Source: Paracoccus sp. MA
Lineage (GTDB): Bacteria > Pseudomonadota > Alphaproteobacteria > Rhodobacterales > Rhodobacteraceae
DNA length: 64,000 nt
Reading direction: 5' to 3'
Assembly (NCBI RefSeq): GCF_020990385.1
Contig: NZ_CP087598.1
Location: forward strand, 1,796,001 to 1,860,000
Within the stretch, counting starts at the first letter, position 1; every line of letters starts with the position of its first letter. Shown in pieces: positions 10,201 to 17,868 of the stretch. Both the position numbers and the translations under genes were made by a program. Below the pieces are notes generated by a model that did not search any database, was not told where the DNA came from, and saw nothing but the letters and a program-made list of their open reading frames with translations.

Positions 10201-13200
10201 GATGTCCACCAGACGGGCCGAGACGTTCGGCATCTCATGCGGCATGACGCGGATCGGTCCCGCTGCCGTGGCCTTTTCCGGCACCGGCGCCGGTTCGTCG
10301 GCGACGCGCAGCGCGTCGTTGCAGACCGCGATCACCTCCAGCTTCGCGTCGGGCAGTTCGGCGCCGATGGCCTGCGCCAGATGCAGCAGGCCGAAGAAGC
10401 CGCGTTCCAGCTGGCTGTTGAGCAGGCTGGAGCCGGGGCGGAACTTCGCCCCCTGCGTCACCGACCAGAGATGCAGGATGCGGTCGGGCACCATCTCCTG
10501 CCCGGCCAGTGCGGCCAGCAGCATCTCATAGCCCTCGCGGTCGGATTCGACCGGCAGCAGGAAGCGACCGTCGCCACCCGCAACCGTCTTGTCGGCGAAG
10601 GTATCGCCCACCTCGACCACCGCGACGCGCTGGCCGCGGGCCCGCAGCCCCTCGGTCACGCGCTCGGCAAGGCCCAGATCGTCGGCAAAGACCAGCCAGT
10701 TCCGCTGGCCCCGCGCGACCGGCCCCTGCGGCCCGATCTCGATATTCGGCGAGGCCAGCTTCCAGGCCGGGCGCCAGCCCCATTCCGCCGGTTCCTCGAT
10801 CCGCGCCAGTTCTTCGGCAGTCTCCGCCGCGGCATTGACCGAACGCTCGATGAAATAGCGCCTGCGCTGGAAGGCATAGCCCGGCAGCGACAGGCGCCGG
10901 CGCCGGGCACCGCCCCAGACCTGATCCCAGTCGATCTGCCCGCCGCAGGCCCAGAACCGCGCCAGCGCAGCCATGAAATAGCTGTCGTCGCCGGTGGCGT
11001 GATCGCGGTGGCGCAGGGTCGAGATCACCTGGTTGGCGGCGACCGCCGGATGCGCCTTGGTCATGGCCTGCATGGCCCGGCCCGGCCCGACCTCGACGAA
11101 CACCCGCCCCGGCACCTGCGCCAGATGCGCGATGCCGTCGGCAAAGCGCACGGTGCCGCGCAGATGCGCGACCCAGTAGTCGGGACTGGTCGCCTCGGCC
11201 GCGGTCAAGGGCTGGCCCGAGCGGTTCGAGATGATCGGGATCTGCGGCGCGTTCAGCCGGATCGAGGCGAGATAGGCGCGGAATTCGCCCAGCACCGGCT
11301 CCAGCAGCCGCGAATGCGCGGCGATGGAGATGGCGATGCGCTGGCATTCCACCTCTCGCGCCGCCATGCGCGCGGCAAAGCGGTCCAGCGCCGCATCGGG
11401 CCCCGAGACCACCGACAGGCCCGGCCCGTTCACCGCCGCCAGGTCCAGTTCCAGCGCCTCAAGCTCGGCGGCGAACTCCTCGGGCGGCAGCGGCACCGAC
11501 AGCATGCCGCCCGCCGGCACCCGGTCCATCAGCAGCCCGCGCAGGCGCACCAGGCCGATGCAATCCTCGAAGCTCATCACCCCGGCGATGCAGGCGGCGG
11601 TGTTCTCGCCCATGGAATGGCCGATCAGCGCCGCGGGCGTCACACCCCAGCTGATCCACAGCTGCGCCAGCGCATATTCGGTGATCATCAGCAGCGGCAG
11701 TTGCAGCGAGGGCTGCAGAAGCCGGCGGTCGGCCTCGGCCTCCTGCCCCGGTTCGGGCAGCCAGAGCGCGCGCAGGTCGGTGCCATGAGCCTGCGCCATG
11801 TGGTCGAGGCCGCGGTCCATCCATTCGCGGAACACCGGCTCGGTCTGGTAGAGTCCGCGCGCCATGCCGGCATATTGCGCGCCGCCGCCGGGCAGCATGA
11901 ACACCGCCTCGGCCGGATCGCCCACCGGCTGGTGATCGAAGACCAGCAGCGGATCGGGATCGGCCAGAAGCCGCGCCGCCTCGGCCGCCGTCTCGGCCAC
12001 CAGCACGCGGCGGCGGTCGAACTGCCGCCGGCCCTGGGTCAGGGTAAAGGACAGGTCGGCCATGTCCACGCCCGGATTGGCCTGCAGCCAGCCCGCCAGC
12101 GCCGCCGAATTGGCGTCCAGCGCCGCCTTGCTGCGGCCCGACACGGCGATGATGTGGAAAGGCCAGTCGGATTCGCCCGAGGCCTCGGCCAGCGGCGGCT
12201 GCTCAAGGATCACATGCGCATTGGTGCCGCCGACGCCCAGCGAGTTCACCCCGGCGCGGCGCGGCCCCGGCACCGGCCAGTCCGACAGCCGGTCGTTGAC
12301 CTGGAACGGCCCGCCCTCGAAGTCGATGGCGGGGTTGGGCGCTTCGTAGTTCAGGCTGGGCGGGATCTTGCCGTGATGCACCGCCAGGGCCGATTTGATC
12401 AGCCCGGCGCTGCCCGCCGCGGTGTCCAGATGGCCGATATTGGTCTTGACCGAGCCGATGCGGCACGGCCCCTGCCGCCCCCCTTCCGAGACGCGCGCAT
12501 AGGCCTGGTTCAGCGCCGCCACCTCGATCGGGTCGCCCAGCGCGGTGCCGGTGCCGTGGCATTCGACATAGCCGATGCTGTCCGAGGAGACCCCGGCCAT
12601 CACCAGCGCCTCGGCCACCGCCTGCGCCTGGCCCTCGACGCTGGGGGCCAGGTAGCCGGCCTTGGCGGCGCCGTCATTGTTGATGGCCGAGCCCTTGATG
12701 ACCGCCCAGATGTGATCGCCGTCGGCCAGCGCATCACGCAGCCGGCGCAGCGCCACCACCGCCGCGCCGCTGCCGAACACCGTGCCCTGCGCGCGATGGT
12801 CGAAGGCATGGCAATGGCCGTCGGGCGACAGGATCTCGTTCTCCTTGTAGAGATAGCCCAGGCCATGCGGCAACTCGATGGTCACGCCGCCGGCCAGCGC
12901 CATGTCGCATTCGCCCGATTGCAGCGACTGGCAGGCCATGTGGATCGCCACCAGCGAGGTCGAGCAGGCCGTCTGCACATTGACCGACGGCCCCTTCAGG
13001 TCGAAGACATGGCTGACGCGGGTGGATAGGAAGTCCTTGTCGTTGCCGGTATGGCGCAGCAGGAAATGCCCGACGCCATCGACCAGATCGCGGTTCGAGC
13101 AGACGTTCCAGTAGTAATAGCTGCCCGCGCCGCAGCCGGCCCAGACGCCGATATTGCCGGCGAAACGCTCGGGCACATGCGCGGCATCCTCCAGCGCGTG

Positions 13201-13515
13201 CCAGCAGGTTTCCAGGAACTTGCGGTGCTGCGGGTCCATGATCGCCGCTTCCTTGGGCGAAAGCCCGAAGAATTCGGCATCGAATTCGTCGAACTGGTCC
13301 AGCACCGCCGCCGAGGCGACATAGTTCGGGTCCGAGAGCCGTGCCCGCGACTCGCCCCGCGCCAGCAGTTCGGCCTGCGGGACGCGCTGGATCGATTCGA
13401 CCCCGCGGCACAGGTTGTCCCAGTATTCAGCGACGCCCGCGGCCCCGGGCAGCTGGGCCGCCATGCCGACGATCGCGATATCGGTGTCCTCAACGACGGT
13501 CTTGTCGAAGGCCAT
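7210..13515 (-). CDS. Type I polyketide synthase KS-AT-KR-DH-ACP-TE
   Basis: A 2101-residue single-module PKS, first gene of the operon. Ketosynthase: active-site Cys in TACSTS (near 183), His in HGTGT (near 320) and NIGH (near 360). Acyltransferase: GHSMGE (near 632). A structural KR half precedes the catalytic ketoreductase (GGFGGIG near 1168, QADYVAANEYLN with catalytic Tyr). A double-hotdog dehydratase follows the KR: WIIGGHKTAQGQALMPG (near 1390) and HPALLDIATG (near 1548). Then an ACP (DLGGHSL near 1752) and a thioesterase (GFSGGG near 1900, PGDHDSMV near the C-terminus). KR before DH is not the usual DH-KR order, and the His-to-Gly spacing in the DH motif is one residue longer than HxxxGxxxxP. 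The start is supported by AGAGG upstream. The terminal TE makes this the probable release point of the pathway. Confidence 0.93.
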   Translation of the reverse strand: MAFDKTVVEDTDIAIVGMAAQLPGAAGVAEYWDNLCRGVESIQRVPQAELLARGESRARLSDPNYVASAAVLDQFDEFDAEFFGLSPKEAAIMDPQHRKFLETCWHALEDAAHVPERFAGNIGVWAGCGAGSYYYWNVCSNRDLVDGVGHFLLRHTGNDKDFLSTRVSHVFDLKGPSVNVQTACSTSLVAIHMACQSLQSGECDMALAGGVTIELPHGLGYLYKENEILSPDGHCHAFDHRAQGTVFGSGAAVVALRRLRDALADGDHIWAVIKGSAINNDGAAKAGYLAPSVEGQAQAVAEALVMAGVSSDSIGYVECHGTGTALGDPIEVAALNQAYARVSEGGRQGPCRIGSVKTNIGHLDTAAGSAGLIKSALAVHHGKIPPSLNYEAPNPAIDFEGGPFQVNDRLSDWPVPGPRRAGVNSLGVGGTNAHVILEQPPLAEASGESDWPFHIIAVSGRSKAALDANSAALAGWLQANPGVDMADLSFTLTQGRRQFDRRRVLVAETAAEAARLLADPDPLLVFDHQPVGDPAEAVFMLPGGGAQYAGMARGLYQTEPVFREWMDRGLDHMAQAHGTDLRALWLPEPGQEAEADRRLLQPSLQLPLLMITEYALAQLWISWGVTPAALIGHSMGENTAACIAGVMSFEDCIGLVRLRGLLMDRVPAGGMLSVPLPPEEFAAELEALELDLAAVNGPGLSVVSGPDAALDRFAARMAAREVECQRIAISIAAHSRLLEPVLGEFRAYLASIRLNAPQIPIISNRSGQPLTAAEATSPDYWVAHLRGTVRFADGIAHLAQVPGRVFVEVGPGRAMQAMTKAHPAVAANQVISTLRHRDHATGDDSYFMAALARFWACGGQIDWDQVWGGARRRRLSLPGYAFQRRRYFIERSVNAAAETAEELARIEEPAEWGWRPAWKLASPNIEIGPQGPVARGQRNWLVFADDLGLAERVTEGLRARGQRVAVVEVGDTFADKTVAGGDGRFLLPVESDREGYEMLLAALAGQEMVPDRILHLWSVTQGAKFRPGSSLLNSQLERGFFGLLHLAQAIGAELPDAKLEVIAVCNDALRVADEPAPVPEKATAAGPIRVMPHEMPNVSARLVDIRLPAKGGLEALAANLLEEALAPSGAAVAAWRDGRRFEQSLEKVALADDGMAAIPQGAACLITGGFGGIGQAIARELAQRGGAKLALTTRGRVDSPAVTASVRQLESLGAEVLAIRADVTSPEDMARAVAETKARFGSLDVVLHAAGVIRDSLIAAKTDDDAWDVLAPKLLGTRALIEALADNPAKLTVLFSSTSSVIAPAGQADYVAANEYLNAVARSAPQALGRVVAVNWGVWADAGMAARAMGLDTASAVAVPRGRPLLDESLPMPGGREFRTALKMQDWIIGGHKTAQGQALMPGTGWIELISEAALECGLALPLVIRDLEFRRPVLVSDTALVSTRVLPEGDAMRIEILDDPQGEPNVSALVAGLHEAAPEALQIAGGWDRDGQGAAIASAQEGQMVFGPRWQVLRRYRIAGDEGVAELSLPPEYAAEAGEWLTHPALLDIATGWAMELIKGWTPGNLWVPMGYRAIRLYAPLPAQVISHIRNAGDNSDAQGMAQFDITLAAADGTVCAEIKGFALRKLAAAISATPQARVQPARSLSPAERRLHHNISQGIPAAIGPAMLSRAISTGLSQVYVSSLDLPALIAEAGVVEDAAPAEGGFERPDLDSDFVEPAPGIQAELAAIWSELLGIAQVGAADSFFDLGGHSLIAVRMFGQLRKAFGVDLPISTLFEAPTIAELAALVEERTGPRELVSPDNVRELPVSARPRFRFLVDMGGRGEGTPFFMVAGMFGNIMNLRQLAQRLGPDRRFWGIQARGLLGDDKPHEDFTEAARDYIEELRQIQPAGPYLIGGFSGGGLTAYEMARQLRAAGEEVAMLVMLDTPLPLREPVSRKDRLAIRLGELREGGPGFVWKWLRDRVAYEFQRRSKAKAVEAEVSAEATGAFHDLAIEAAFLAALPKMRLSVWDGPVAMFRPPLDRRWKVTGGRWINSGRDYVIEDNGWTPWMPNLRVIEVPGDHDSMVLEPNVRRLSSVLREILREADAEMDAPAGIKAAE

Positions 13516-13615
13516 GGCGATGCCTCTTTCAACTCGTGGAATGCCCTTGTGGGCGGCAATGACTTAACAACTGGCGCGCGTGTCCGGCATAGCGAATCCG
13601 GCGCCCGGCACCAAC

Positions 13616-15040
13616 CTATAAAACCGTCTGGATGCCTGCCTTTTTAGGCAGAATCCGCTCGGCAGCCGGGGAATCGCCCGCCTCTGCGACCCCCTGCCGC
13701 AGGCGGTGGGCATTGCCCAGCAGCGCGCCGGCCGTCAGCCAGCTCAGCGGGGTCAGCGTGGCGTTCGGGATCAGGTCCAGCAGATTCATCGCCAGCATCA
13801 GCGACAGGGTCCCCAGCACCACCAGCTCGCGCTCGCGCGGGGGGCGGCGGCCGCCGGGCATCGCCCGCAGCAGGGCGAAGATCGGCGTCAGGAGCAGCAG
13901 GAAATAGGCCATGTAGCCGAAGATGCCGCGCGCGCCCACCCAGATCACCCATTGCCCGTCCGGGATCGAGGCCAGCCGGCCGCTATAGGGATCGTAGAAC
14001 AGCGGCCGGCCCCAGCCGCCCCAGCCGAACAGCGGCCGCTCCATGGCGCGCTCCAGCAGCGCCTCTTCGTTCATGAGCCGGAATTCCAGCGACCGCCCCC
14101 GCTCGGGCGAAACGGACATGGCCGTGTCCACGATGCCCTGCAGCGGCATCCAGGAGGTGGTGCGCAGCGTCGGATAGGCAAAGGCGACGCTGGCGACCAG
14201 GGCGGCCACCAGCACCATCATGCGCGGCCGCGCGAAGGCCACCAGCGGCGCCGCCATGAAGGCCTGCATCAGCGCGCCGGCCGATTTGCACAGCACCACC
14301 ACGCAGCCCAGATAGGCCGCGATCAGCAGGTTGCGCCGCGTGCGGTCGTTGCGCGCGATGGCGATGGCCGACAGGAAGGCGGTCATGGTCATCAGCGCCA
14401 CCCAGAGCGGATGTTCCAGGAACACGATGGGCCGATAGCCGCCGTAACGGATGGTCTGGATGAAATCGTGCTGGAAATAGCCATAGACCCAGACATTGAT
14501 CTGCGGGCTCAGCCGCAGCTCGATCAGCATCGGGACGGTATAGCACAGCACCCCCAGCACCAGGCAGCGGATCCAGAGCTCGGCCCCCTTGGCGTTCCAC
14601 AACAGCCTGTAGCCCAGAAGAAAGGGCAGCAACTGGATCAGCTGCAGGATCAGGTCGGCAAAGCCCTGGCTGATCGACATGGCCGGGCGATAGTTGACGC
14701 CGTCGATCAGCGGATCGGGATTGGTCACCGCCGTCATGATGGGCGAGACGCAGTTCATCGCCAGAAGCAGCATCACCCACGGGCCCAGCGGCGGCGGCGC
14801 CGGCTCGTCCCGGGCGCGGTCCTTGGTGACGAAATAGACCATGGCGGCGGCGGCCAGGGCCGGGATCATGTGCTTGTTCAGGCCGGGAAAGGCGGGCAGG
14901 TCGATCTCGACCAGCTGCGGCAAGAGCAGATAGCCGGCAAAGATCGACCAGATCAGCGCCCGCGCCCGCTCCATGCGCTGGAACAGCACCGCGACCACCA
15001 GCGGCCAGGTCAACAGCACCAGAAAGGCCAATACGGGCAT
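13616..15040 (-). CDS. O-antigen ligase/polymerase-like membrane protein
   Basis: A 474-residue, multi-pass inner-membrane protein with about ten hydrophobic segments. A long periplasmic-type loop near residues 315-375 contains LEFRLMNEEALLERAMERP followed by LFGWGGWGR. That is the pattern of the Wzy_C/O-antigen ligase family, whose members polymerise or ligate lipid-linked sugars at the periplasmic face. It lies 100 bp upstream of the PKS on the same strand and could be co-transcribed with it. It starts 118 bp from the divergent WecG-like gene. Whether it acts as Wzy polymerase or as a ligase cannot be decided from sequence alone. Confidence 0.8.
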   Translation of the reverse strand: MPVLAFLVLLTWPLVVAVLFQRMERARALIWSIFAGYLLLPQLVEIDLPAFPGLNKHMIPALAAAAMVYFVTKDRARDEPAPPPLGPWVMLLLAMNCVSPIMTAVTNPDPLIDGVNYRPAMSISQGFADLILQLIQLLPFLLGYRLLWNAKGAELWIRCLVLGVLCYTVPMLIELRLSPQINVWVYGYFQHDFIQTIRYGGYRPIVFLEHPLWVALMTMTAFLSAIAIARNDRTRRNLLIAAYLGCVVVLCKSAGALMQAFMAAPLVAFARPRMMVLVAALVASVAFAYPTLRTTSWMPLQGIVDTAMSVSPERGRSLEFRLMNEEALLERAMERPLFGWGGWGRPLFYDPYSGRLASIPDGQWVIWVGARGIFGYMAYFLLLLTPIFALLRAMPGGRRPPRERELVVLGTLSLMLAMNLLDLIPNATLTPLSWLTAGALLGNAHRLRQGVAEAGDSPAAERILPKKAGIQTVL

Positions 15041-15158
15041 GGCCCTGACTCCCGTCTCGCGGCGCGGCCGCCTTTTCGATCCACGGCGGGGAAGGACGTT
15101 GCAATCCCCTCGCCATCAACACATCCTGCCGCGGATTCCAGCCGGACCGAGGCATATC

Positions 15159-15932
15159 ATGCATTTCAGCTTTCCCGACGGCAATGCCGTCCGGATCAAT
15201 TGTCGGGATTCTTCCGCCCTGCTGGCCGCGGTGCGGCAGCGGCTTAAGGACGGGCAGGGCTTCGCCATCGCCACGATCAACGTCGATCACCTGCAAAGGC
15301 TGGGCGAGGACGCCGCTTTCCGCCGCGCCTATGCCGCGCATGACCTGGTCTGCGCCGACGGCAACCCCGTGGTCTGGCTGTCGCGCATCGCCGGGCGGCC
15401 GGTGGCGCTGGCGCCGGGCTCGGACCTGGTGCTGCCGCTGGCCGCCGAGGCGGCTCGGGCCGGCCTGCCCGTGGCGCTGATCGGCAGCAGCGACGAATCG
15501 CTGGCGCTGGCCGCGCAGAGCATGCAGGCCGCCGTGCCGGGGCTGCGGGTGGCGCTGACCCATGCGCCGGGCTTTCCCTTCGACCCGATGGGCGAGGAAG
15601 CGGCCGCGATCATCGAGCGCATCCGCGCTTCGGGCGCGCGGCTGTGCTTCCTGGCGCTTGGCGCGCCGCGGCAAGAGCTGTTCGCCATCCGCGCCCGGGA
15701 CAGGCTGGGCGATGTCGGCTTCGCCTCGATCGGGGCCGGGCTCGACTTCCTGTCCGGCCACCAGCGGCGGGCGCCGGAACTGCTGCGCCGCATCAAGCTG
15801 GAATGGCTGTGGCGGATGCTGTCGAACCCGCGCCGGCTGTTCCTGCGCTATGCGAAGGGCTTCGCCATCCTGCCGGGGCATGTGCGCAGGGCGCTGGCGA
15901 TCCGGGCCGAGGACAACAAGACGGGGAAGTAA
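15159..15932 (+). CDS. WecG/TagA/CpsF-family glycosyltransferase
   Basis: Family members add the second sugar to an undecaprenyl-diphosphate-linked first sugar (for example ManNAcA or ManNAc). The ATG at 15159 gives 257 residues, near the family norm, and is preceded by GAGG; the open frame upstream of it has no family match. Diagnostic stretches are INVDHLQRL, DLVCADGNPVVWLSR (the acidic residue of the active site), LALGAPRQELF and GAGLDFLSGHQRRAPELLRR. The gene diverges from the Wzy-like gene, so the pair probably builds and polymerises a surface polysaccharide together with the GT4 enzyme at the left edge. Confidence 0.9.
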   Translation: MHFSFPDGNAVRINCRDSSALLAAVRQRLKDGQGFAIATINVDHLQRLGEDAAFRRAYAAHDLVCADGNPVVWLSRIAGRPVALAPGSDLVLPLAAEAARAGLPVALIGSSDESLALAAQSMQAAVPGLRVALTHAPGFPFDPMGEEAAAIIERIRASGARLCFLALGAPRQELFAIRARDRLGDVGFASIGAGLDFLSGHQRRAPELLRRIKLEWLWRMLSNPRRLFLRYAKGFAILPGHVRRALAIRAEDNKTGK

Positions 15933-15993
15933 CGGCGCCCGCCCGCAGCGACGCGGACGCGCCTTTCGCTCGATGCGCCGGCCGGCGCTGCGC

Positions 15994-17691
15994 TCAGTGC
16001 CAGTCGAACTGCAGGCTGTCGGCCAGGCTCAGCGCCTGCAGCGGCTCCGGTCCGTCCTGCTGCGCCTGCTGGAGATAGGCGTCCAGCAGGGCGCGGGGGT
16101 TCCAGCCGCCGGAATGCGACCCCTCGTCCAGCACGGAACCGGCCTTGTCGCCGCCCTGCCCCAGCCAGCCCAGATGCCGCAGCACCGCGGCGCCAGGATC
16201 GGCCGTATCGCCCAGTTCGCCGTCCAGCGGCGCGACGAGGACCGCCGACGCGGCGCCCTCCTCGGCCGAAGCCGTGCGCACCGCCTGCGCCGAGACCTGC
16301 CCGCTCTGGCCCGTGGTCAGCGGAATGCCCATCTGGTTCAGCATGGCGCGGGTCAGCGTGGCGGCATTCACCCCCTCCAGGATCAGCCGCTCGCCGTTCG
16401 GAAAGCTCAGCACGGCGCTGCTGCCCTGCGCCGAGACCCGCACGTCGTTCACATCGACCAGATTGCCCTGCGCATCATGCAGGCCGCTGACGTCCAGCCG
16501 GTCGCCGGGCCGCAGCATGTTGCCGCCGGCGTCGCGCACGTCGCCGACCTGGAAGGCGCGGACGGTGTCCACGCCGAAACCGTCGCGCAGGATCAGCACG
16601 TCGCGCGACGAATCCGGCAGGACCGAGGCGCCGTTCGAGGCAAAGATGTCCTCGAACATCGAGATGAAGTCGTTGCCGCGGCCGCCGTCAATGGTATCGG
16701 CGCCGGCACCGCCCTCGATGGTGTCCCGCCCGGCGCTGCCGGTGATGCGGTCATCGCCCCAGCGGGTGTTGATATGGATGCCCTGCGCGTTCAGGCCGAT
16801 ATTGGCCGTGGCGGCCGTCACCGTGTCGCGCCCCTCATGGGTCCAGAACAGCTCGAACTCGCTGAAGACCAGGGTGCCGTTGCCCTGCGGATAGCTGGCA
16901 TTGCCGGCGCTGCGGCTGGTGAACACGACATTGACGCCGACGGTGTTCTCGGCATTGCCCTTGGCCCACATGTTCAGCAGGTCATAGCCGGCGCCCCCGA
17001 CCAGCGTGTCGTGGCCGATGTTCTGGATCGGCGCCATGCCGCCGTTATTGCCCCAGCGCACATTGTCGTCGCCGGCTCCGGCATGGCCGTAGTCATTGCC
17101 CTGCGAAGGCATCAGCAGGTCGTTGCCGTTGCCGCCGAAGATGGTGTCGTTGCCGTTGCCGCCGTCGAGGACGTCGTCGCCCGGGCCGCCATGCACGTAA
17201 TCGTTGCCGCCGCCGCTGTTGATCGTCACGCCATGCGCCGGCGTATGGTTCACGCCGGTGCCGCGCGCGGCGTTCAGCGGCGCGCCCTGGGCGCTGATCC
17301 AGTCATTGCCGTTGCCGGTCTGCAGCCGCTCGATGCCCCAGAAGTTCAGCCGGTTGCCGAAGGCATCGGTGGCGAAGCCGTTCTCGCTGGTGTTGAAGGT
17401 GACGCGGAACCCGGCCAGCCCGGCCAGATGCAGCCGGTCGCCGCCCGACAGGTCGCCATAGGGATTGGCGTCATAGCGTTCCTCGGCAAGCCCGCCGTAA
17501 TAGAGGTCCAGGCCGCCGGTCGCGTTGGGATTCTGTTCCCAGATCAGCGTATCCGCGCCGGGCCCGCCATGCACCGAGTCGTTGCCATGGCCGCCGTTCA
17601 GGGTATCGCGCCCGGCCAATCCGTTGATCGTGTCGCGGCCCACGGTTCCGCGCAGGCTGTCATTGCCCGCTGTCCCAGTAATCACGGCCAT
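15994..17691 (-). CDS. RTX calcium-binding repeat protein without Hint domain
   Basis: A secreted-type acidic protein of 565 residues from the ATG at 17691 (a TTG at 17703 would add four residues). It is built of glycine- and aspartate-rich nonapeptides such as GGNGNDTIF and GGAGADTID, which bind calcium in a parallel beta-roll. Such proteins usually leave by a type I secretion system; no exporter genes are in the window. The middle (FNTSENGFATDAFGNRLNF to RDGFGVDTVRAF) is closely similar in layout to the neighbouring RTX/Hint protein, so the two are paralogues. The C-terminal tail (about 130 residues, ending DSLQFDWH) differs and has no Hint motif. It is convergent with the WecG-like gene. 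Confidence 0.88.
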   Translation of the reverse strand: MAVITGTAGNDSLRGTVGRDTINGLAGRDTLNGGHGNDSVHGGPGADTLIWEQNPNATGGLDLYYGGLAEERYDANPYGDLSGGDRLHLAGLAGFRVTFNTSENGFATDAFGNRLNFWGIERLQTGNGNDWISAQGAPLNAARGTGVNHTPAHGVTINSGGGNDYVHGGPGDDVLDGGNGNDTIFGGNGNDLLMPSQGNDYGHAGAGDDNVRWGNNGGMAPIQNIGHDTLVGGAGYDLLNMWAKGNAENTVGVNVVFTSRSAGNASYPQGNGTLVFSEFELFWTHEGRDTVTAATANIGLNAQGIHINTRWGDDRITGSAGRDTIEGGAGADTIDGGRGNDFISMFEDIFASNGASVLPDSSRDVLILRDGFGVDTVRAFQVGDVRDAGGNMLRPGDRLDVSGLHDAQGNLVDVNDVRVSAQGSSAVLSFPNGERLILEGVNAATLTRAMLNQMGIPLTTGQSGQVSAQAVRTASAEEGAASAVLVAPLDGELGDTADPGAAVLRHLGWLGQGGDKAGSVLDEGSHSGGWNPRALLDAYLQQAQQDGPEPLQALSLADSLQFDWH

Positions 17692-17806
17692 GTCTGTCCC
17701 CAATTCGATGTCGTTGGGGATAGGCTTTGAAGAAAGAACAGCAGGACACCCCGCCCGAATCGCCTATCCGGGGCGGATTAGATTAAATTGACTGAAGCCA
17801 AGGCAC

Positions 17807-17822
17807 CTGTCCTTTTGGACAG
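17807..17822. repeat. Perfect small inverted repeat between the two RTX genes
   Basis: CTGTCC-TTTT-GGACAG forms a 6-bp stem with a 4-base loop in the AT-rich 177-bp gap between the two minus-strand RTX genes. It lies downstream of the RTX/Hint gene and upstream of the other. A transcript-end or regulator-binding role is possible. There is no clear U-run in the direction of transcription, so neither role is assigned. Confidence 0.4.
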
Positions 17823-17868
17823 TTTAACCCCGGTTTTTACACTGCGTTTTCACCTTTCGGTTGATATT

